DNA of 25,299 nucleotides from a virus, in IMG/VR virus record IMGVR_UViG_3300025430_000103, positions 1-25,299 of that record; one strand, given 5' to 3'. The notes under the pieces were generated by a model. The model ran no database searches and was not told where the DNA came from. It saw only the letters and a list, made by a program, of their open reading frames with translations. This document shows, one piece after another, positions 21,801 to 25,299 of this stretch (its first letter is position 1; the number at the start of each line of letters is the position of its first letter). Made by a program: the position numbers and the translations under genes.

Positions 21801-23386
21801 GTTTTACAGGAACGCTTTTACCCTACCAGCCTGAGGCTGTAGACCGCATGTGCGAACGAGGCAACATGTTAGTTGCTTATGACCTTGGACTAGGTAAAAC
21901 AGTTCTTACTATTGCCGCATTAGAACGACTTATAGATGAAGGTAAAGTAACTGAACCCGGGTTAATTATCTGTTTATCTTCTCTTAAATACCAATGGCAG
22001 GGGCAGATAGATAAATTTACTAGTAGCACTGGTAGAGCACTTGTTATAGATGGCACCCCTGCTAAACGCACAGAACAGTACGAGTCAGCAATGAACTGGG
22101 AAGAGTCTGGTGTTGAGTATGTCATTCTTAATTATGAGCAGGTCGTTAATGACTGGAAATTTGTAGAGAAATTACCGCGTGGTTTTGTGGTACTAGATGA
22201 AGCCACTGCAATTAAATCTTTTCGCTCTAAACGCGCCAAGCACGTTAAGAAGTTAATTACTACTCCTTACCGTTTTGCTCTTACAGGTACTCCTATAGAA
22301 AATGGCAAGCCCGAAGAGTTGTACAGCATTATGCAGTTTGTAGATGCCTCTGTGCTAGGCCGCTTTGACATCTTTGACTCGGCCTTTATTGTGCGTAATA
22401 AGTGGGGAGGCGTAGACCGCTACCGCAACCTGCAAACCTTGCACACTAAGATGAAAGAGGCTTCAGTACGTAAGGCGCAGAAAGACCCAGACGTTGCTCC
22501 ATACTTGCCAGAGTCTATTCATAAAGACCCTATCTACATTCATTTTGACCGTAAATCCAGCAAACTTTACAAGCGAATAGCCGACGACCTACTCCATGAC
22601 CTCGATGAGGCGCAGGAACTTTTTGGTACCTCTTTTAACATCTTTGCTCATTACGGCGTTGAGTCCTCTTCTGACAGTATGGAAAATGAAATGCGCGGGA
22701 AGATTATGTCCAAGATAGGCGCCCTTAAAATGCTCTGTTCTCACCCACAACTATTAAAGACAAGCGCGGAGAAGTACCTCATAGGCGCAGGAGAAGGCTC
22801 TGCTTACATACATACCCTAGAGGCCACAGACGCCTTTGATGGTCTCGTAAACTCCCCAAAGTTAGACTTTCTTGTTCAGTATGTAAAAGAGTTCCTAGAG
22901 CAGGACGAGGCTAACAAAGTCGTTATTTTTGCCACCTATGTAGACATGCTAGAGATTATTCAGGCCGCCCTTGGCCCTGAGCAGTGTCGTCTCTACTCAG
23001 GGAAGTTAAACGCCAAAACAAAGGAGGAGAACAAGATTGCTTTCAATACTAATCCTGCTGTTAAGGTCCTTATTAGTTCTGACGCGGGTGGTTATGGTGT
23101 TGACCTCCCTGCCGCGAATCTGCTGGTCAACTATGACCTCCCTTGGTCGTCAGGCGCGGCGGTTCAACGTAATGGCCGGATTAAGAGGGCCTCTAGTACG
23201 TGGGAGACCATAGTTATCCAAGACATACTGATGGATAACTCTATAGAAGCCCGCCAATGGGCTCTTTTACAGCAGAAATCGGCCCTAGCAGATGCAATCA
23301 TTGATGGGGAAGGTATTACCGCTGAGGGAGGCATTGTGCTTACCGCAGGAAGTTTACGTAGGTTTTTAGGCTCGGCCACGGTATAG
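21797..23386 (+). CDS. SNF2/superfamily 2 DNA helicase-ATPase
   Basis: 529 residues; ATGA overlap. Motifs are in order: LLPYQPEAVDRM (Q-motif-like), DLGLGKT (29-35, Walker A), DEAT (134-137, motif II), LTGTPIENG (162-170, motif III), KVVIFATYVDMLEII (motif IV), SSDAGGYGVDLPAANLLVNYDLPW (motif V), and QRNGRIKR (457-464, motif VI). This is the SNF2-type layout with both RecA-like lobes. Phage relatives are thought to act in replication, recombination or transcription remodelling. DEAT in place of DEAH is a small variant. No nuclease domain was seen. Confidence 0.93.
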   Translation: MSFTGTLLPYQPEAVDRMCERGNMLVAYDLGLGKTVLTIAALERLIDEGKVTEPGLIICLSSLKYQWQGQIDKFTSSTGRALVIDGTPAKRTEQYESAMNWEESGVEYVILNYEQVVNDWKFVEKLPRGFVVLDEATAIKSFRSKRAKHVKKLITTPYRFALTGTPIENGKPEELYSIMQFVDASVLGRFDIFDSAFIVRNKWGGVDRYRNLQTLHTKMKEASVRKAQKDPDVAPYLPESIHKDPIYIHFDRKSSKLYKRIADDLLHDLDEAQELFGTSFNIFAHYGVESSSDSMENEMRGKIMSKIGALKMLCSHPQLLKTSAEKYLIGAGEGSAYIHTLEATDAFDGLVNSPKLDFLVQYVKEFLEQDEANKVVIFATYVDMLEIIQAALGPEQCRLYSGKLNAKTKEENKIAFNTNPAVKVLISSDAGGYGVDLPAANLLVNYDLPWSSGAAVQRNGRIKRASSTWETIVIQDILMDNSIEARQWALLQQKSALADAIIDGEGITAEGGIVLTAGSLRRFLGSATV

Positions 23387-23391
23387 TAGGT

Positions 23392-23402
23392 GTAACGCTT
23401 AC
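23392..23402. promoter_or_regulatory. Short dyad, possible operator before the ribbon-helix-helix gene
   Basis: GTAACGCTTAC has perfect 4-base arms GTAA/TTAC around CGC. It lies in the only short gap (23387-23429) before the ribbon-helix-helix gene, close to a TATAGT at 23382-23387. Ribbon-helix-helix repressors often bind short dyads upstream of their own genes. Support is weak because the arms are short. Confidence 0.2.
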
Positions 23403-23429
23403 CATAAACCTCCAGTAAAGGTGGACAAA

Positions 23430-23588
23430 TTGCCTAACGCTCCAAAGACCCCAACTAGAACTATCCGTATCTCAGATGAAGTATGGCTTGCCGTTCAGAA
23501 AAAGGCCGCCAAAGAAGGTATTACAGTTACCAAGGTTATCCTTGACGCGCTTCTCGTCTACATTGACAAGCCTGTAACTACAAAGTAA
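23430..23588 (+). CDS. Ribbon-helix-helix (Arc/CopG-type) DNA-binding protein, 52 residues
   Basis: The TTG start at 23430 follows AAAGGTGG by a few bases; GTG at 23421 is an in-frame alternative with no site. The protein has TRTIRISDEVWLAVQKKAAKEG then ITVTKVILDALLVYI. A short N-terminal strand with Arg/Ile alternation is followed by two helices with the GITVTKV turn. This is the ribbon-helix-helix plan, which dimerises and puts the strand in the DNA major groove. Likely a small transcription regulator of the phage. It is below the size usually listed and easily missed. Confidence 0.85.
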   Translation: MPNAPKTPTRTIRISDEVWLAVQKKAAKEGITVTKVILDALLVYIDKPVTTK

Positions 23589-23591
23589 AGT

Positions 23592-23608
23592 CTCCCTAAA
23601 CAAGGGGG
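23592..23608 (+). promoter_or_regulatory. Hairpin that could mask a ribosome binding site
   Basis: CTCCCT (23592-23597) can pair with AGGGGG (23603-23608) over a five-base loop. The right arm is the ribosome binding site of the gene that starts at 23613, so folding would lower its translation until ribosomes from the upstream gene (stop at 23586-23588) or other factors open it. There is no long T run, so it is not a good terminator. Confidence 0.3.
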
Positions 23609-23612
23609 GTTT

Positions 23613-24029
23613 ATGGAGTTCAATAACTTCAAGAACAACGTTCGACAATTCCTATTCCTTAAGACAGAGATAGGTGCTCTTTCCTCTAGGCAGTCCGAGA
23701 TTAAGTCTCGGCTTCTAGATGAAATAGAGGGCGTGGATTCAGACGACAAGGGCCATAAGGTTCTTGAGTTTGACGACAGGCTTGTCGGGCATGTAAAAGT
23801 TACAAAACAACGTAGAGTTAGTAAGACCCTTGACATGGAAATCGCAGAGCGAATCCTTACAGAGCGTGGTATCAAAGACACTTGTGTAAAAACAATTACT
23901 GTTCTAGATGATGCGGCGATTATGGCCGCCTTCTACTCAGGGTATTTAACAGAGGAAGACATTGATGCAATGTTCCCTGCTAAGGAATCCTTTGCACTTA
24001 TCGTAGAAAATAAACCCAAGGGAGAATAA
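23613..24029 (+). CDS. Unknown coiled-coil-containing protein
   Basis: 138 residues with an AGGGGG site. The N-terminal 45 residues are a helix with heptad-like spacing (FKNNVRQFLFLKTEIGALSSRQSEIKSRLLDEIEG). Then come a strand pair (HKVLEFDDRLVGHVKVTKQRRVS), a helix (LDMEIAERILTERGI) and an acidic helix with EEDIDAMF. I do not recognise the family. The general shape, a helical start and a small alpha/beta end, resembles phage proteins found beside recombination nucleases, but no such nuclease is in view. Its stop overlaps a 16-residue mini-gene start (TAATG). Confidence 0.75.
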   Translation: MEFNNFKNNVRQFLFLKTEIGALSSRQSEIKSRLLDEIEGVDSDDKGHKVLEFDDRLVGHVKVTKQRRVSKTLDMEIAERILTERGIKDTCVKTITVLDDAAIMAAFYSGYLTEEDIDAMFPAKESFALIVENKPKGE

Positions 24030-24079
24030 TGTTCATTGCAGGTGGTAATTCCAGCAATCTATTGGTCAACGCTAAGTAA
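24029..24079 (+). CDS. 16-residue leader-like peptide (MFIAGGNSSNLLVNAK)
   Basis: The ATG at 24029 overlaps the previous TAA and has AGGGAGA upstream; the TAA at 24077-24079 is three bases before the next ATG (24083). That next gene has no ribosome binding site of its own. The peptide is therefore well placed to couple its translation. A small hairpin, ATTGC (24035-24039) with GCAAT (24054-24058) plus TGG/CCA, lies inside. It may be a leader or merely a short coupling frame. Confidence 0.4.
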   Translation: MFIAGGNSSNLLVNAK

Positions 24080-24082
24080 TTT

Positions 24083-24547
24083 ATGCCTGACGAGATTGAC
24101 ACCTTATTTGCCGGGGTAGACGAGTTCTACCCCGGCAGTAAACGCAAGCGTAGAGCAGTTGCTATTAAAGAACCTGTAACAAGAGCAGATACCAACTGGG
24201 ATGTTAACCCGACCAAACGCACACTACCTAACGGTAAAGACCTTGAACTTTTTGCTATTGGCGCACTTGCACGCGCCCTTGGACGACCAATCATTACTAT
24301 TCGCTCATGGATGAAAGAAGGCCACTTTCCTCCAGCCCCCTATAGACTTCCTGCTAAGAAAGATAAGCATGGAGAAACCCATCTAGGCAAGCGCCTTTAC
24401 TCACGCGCCATGATTGAAGAGACCATAAATCTCTTTAGTAAATACGGTGTTTTAGAGGCGACTCGTATAGAATGGTCTACACACCGGAATCTCAGCCTTG
24501 AGATAACCGAGGCGTGGAATAAAATCCGCGCAACTGAAACCCAATAA
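24083..24547 (+). CDS. MerR/excisionase-like helix-turn-helix protein
   Basis: 154 residues. Residues about 54-90, ELFAIGALARALGRPIITIRSWMKEGHFPPAPYRLP, form a MerR-like HTH with the 'R.W...G..P.P' wing seen in excisionases and phage regulators. LGKRLYSRAMIEETINLFSKYGV (about 102-128) completes the wing and the next helix ('r.Y....i......~~~~'). The N-terminal 50 residues are basic and probably disordered (SKRKRRAVAIKEP). It likely binds DNA as a regulator or architectural protein; there is no integrase nearby to support an excisionase role. Translation probably depends on the 16-residue frame just upstream. Confidence 0.75.
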   Translation: MPDEIDTLFAGVDEFYPGSKRKRRAVAIKEPVTRADTNWDVNPTKRTLPNGKDLELFAIGALARALGRPIITIRSWMKEGHFPPAPYRLPAKKDKHGETHLGKRLYSRAMIEETINLFSKYGVLEATRIEWSTHRNLSLEITEAWNKIRATETQ

Positions 24548-24561
24548 CCTAAGGAAACACG

Positions 24562-25236
24562 ATGCCTACAACTGCCAAGAACGAGTTAGACCCATTTAGT
24601 GACGAGGCTCTAGAAGCCCGTCCTGTAGCCAATCCCAACGCTGTACAGTCTGGTTGGGAAGCCGCTAGCACTATTACCACCCAAGCGGCACCTTTAACAA
24701 AGAAAACTTACGTTGACGACTTTAAGTTCAAGGACGGCGAGTACCAAATCGTTAAGTTCCTTGACCAAAACGGACCCTTTGCGGTCTACAAGCAACACTT
24801 CTTGCAACAGAAGACTGAGGGTAAGCGCTCTTACATTTCTCTTGGAGCCAACGACCCACTCACAACTCGTCTGGGCAGCAAGCCAGAAGAGAAGCGTGCT
24901 TTTTCTATTGTGAACTTCTCTTTGCCTGAGGGACCACAGCGTCAAAAGTTGATTGCTACTCCTCGCCTTTGGAAGTCTCTTCATGCGGCTCACTTCTCCC
25001 CACAGGGTCCTCTTATAAAGAACTACTGGGCGCTTACTCGTACAGGTATTAAGCAGACAACTGCTTACAACATTGTCCCTGTCAAGGGCCGCGATTTGGT
25101 AGACGACTGGAACATTCCTTTTTCTGAGCAAGAGGCTGACGCGCTAGTTGCTACCTTTGCACCATTTACTAAGGACGACGTTAAAATTCCTACATGGGAA
25201 GAACTTGAGGAAGTTGCCCGTTCCCTAGGTAACTAA
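24562..25236 (+). CDS. Probable single-stranded DNA-binding protein (gp32-like pattern, no zinc site)
   Basis: 224 residues with AAGGAAA upstream. After a flexible N-terminus (1-45), the core reads YQIVKFLDQNGPFAVYKQHFLQQKTEGKRSYISLG, then AFSIVNFSLPEGPQRQKLIATPRLWKSLHAAHFSPQGPLIKNYWALTRTGIKQTTAYNIVPVKGRDLVDDW, and an acidic C-terminal tail (EELEEVARSLGN). This order, 'kFL...~Pf..y..H......~rs~', followed by strand pairs and 'Y.i.Pv.~rdL', is what I recall of gp32-like ssDNA-binding proteins in phages. In those the loop usually has a Cys3/His zinc site; here it reads ANDPLTTRLGSKPEE with no Cys. Replication context agrees. The call is moderate. Confidence 0.5.
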   Translation: MPTTAKNELDPFSDEALEARPVANPNAVQSGWEAASTITTQAAPLTKKTYVDDFKFKDGEYQIVKFLDQNGPFAVYKQHFLQQKTEGKRSYISLGANDPLTTRLGSKPEEKRAFSIVNFSLPEGPQRQKLIATPRLWKSLHAAHFSPQGPLIKNYWALTRTGIKQTTAYNIVPVKGRDLVDDWNIPFSEQEADALVATFAPFTKDDVKIPTWEELEEVARSLGN

Positions 25237-25248
25237 GACTCAACAACT

Positions 25249-25290
25249 GTTAGAGGCTGGGCACCCCCTTCCCCAGCCTCTAACTTATTT
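25249..25290 (+). terminator. Strong intrinsic terminator
   Basis: GTTAGAGGCTGGG (25249-25261) pairs perfectly with CCCAGCCTCTAAC (25272-25284), a 13-bp GC-containing stem with a ten-base loop, followed by TTATTT. It ends the replication/regulation gene block right after the ssDNA-binding candidate. It is the strongest terminator in the window. Confidence 0.92.
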
Positions 25291-25299
25291 GAAGGGACA

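Noticed and set aside
24694-25131. 145-residue open frame on the - strand
   Set aside because: It lies fully inside the ssDNA-binding candidate, has unlikely composition (many Leu, Arg, Val) and no start signals.
1-25299. tRNA genes, CRISPR array, integrase, insertion sequence
   Set aside because: No cloverleaf with a recognisable T-loop, no spaced direct repeats, no recombinase or transposase motifs were seen.

Overview
This window looks like part of the genome of a tailed, contractile-tail (myovirus-type) double-stranded DNA phage. All convincing genes lie on the + strand. They are packed tightly, with many ATGA, GTGA, TAATG and TAGTG start/stop overlaps, AAGGAG-like ribosome binding sites and frequent GTG or TTG starts. 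Base composition is moderate (mid-40s %GC by eye). The host cannot be read from the sequence. The NPLNT-type lysozyme-like domain in the tape measure protein and the style of several small genes suggest an actinobacterial host, possibly freshwater, but this is inference.

Layout. Positions 1-1468 hold the end of a head/neck gene, a small beta-rich virion protein, several tiny genes, an intrinsic terminator at about 897-919 and an HK97-gp10-like neck/tail-completion protein. Positions 1468-15041 are a complete contractile-tail module in canonical order: probable tail terminator, sheath, tube, tail-assembly chaperone with a probable frameshifted extension, tape measure, tube-initiator-like protein, gp53/LysM-like protein, gpD-like hub, OB-fold spike, gp25-like wedge, baseplate J/gp6 and a large gpI-like tail protein with carbohydrate-binding-like modules. 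At 15077-15748 sits an orphan Rossmann-like protein with a very acidic C-terminal part.

Positions 15745-21212 are a replication and nucleotide module: winged-helix protein (candidate initiator), AAA+ helicase loader, SWIM zinc-finger protein, unknown protein, DnaB-type helicase, tiny basic protein, DnaG-type primase, DUF4406 protein and a dNMP-kinase-like protein. Positions 21235-25236 hold two small zinc-ribbon proteins, an SNF2-type helicase, a ribbon-helix-helix protein not exceeding 52 residues, a coiled-coil protein, a MerR/excisionase-like HTH protein and a probable ssDNA-binding protein. A very strong intrinsic terminator closes the block at 25249-25290. No lysis genes, tRNAs, integrase or CRISPR array were seen.

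Most notable: (1) a perfect 15-bp inverted repeat plus a second GC-rich palindrome, separated by an A/T-rich spacer, inside the linker-coding part of the putative initiator gene (16001-16081). This is laid out like the lambda origin inside gene O. (2) A tail-chaperone extension (5080-5292) with no ATG start that lies +1/-2 to the gene before it, suggesting programmed frameshifting. (3) A small beta-domain inserted three times into two adjacent baseplate proteins, twice at the same place in a duplicated carbohydrate-binding-like module. (4) A His/Thr-rich insertion in the OB-fold spike protein that carries possible metal-binding HxH/HxxH motifs.
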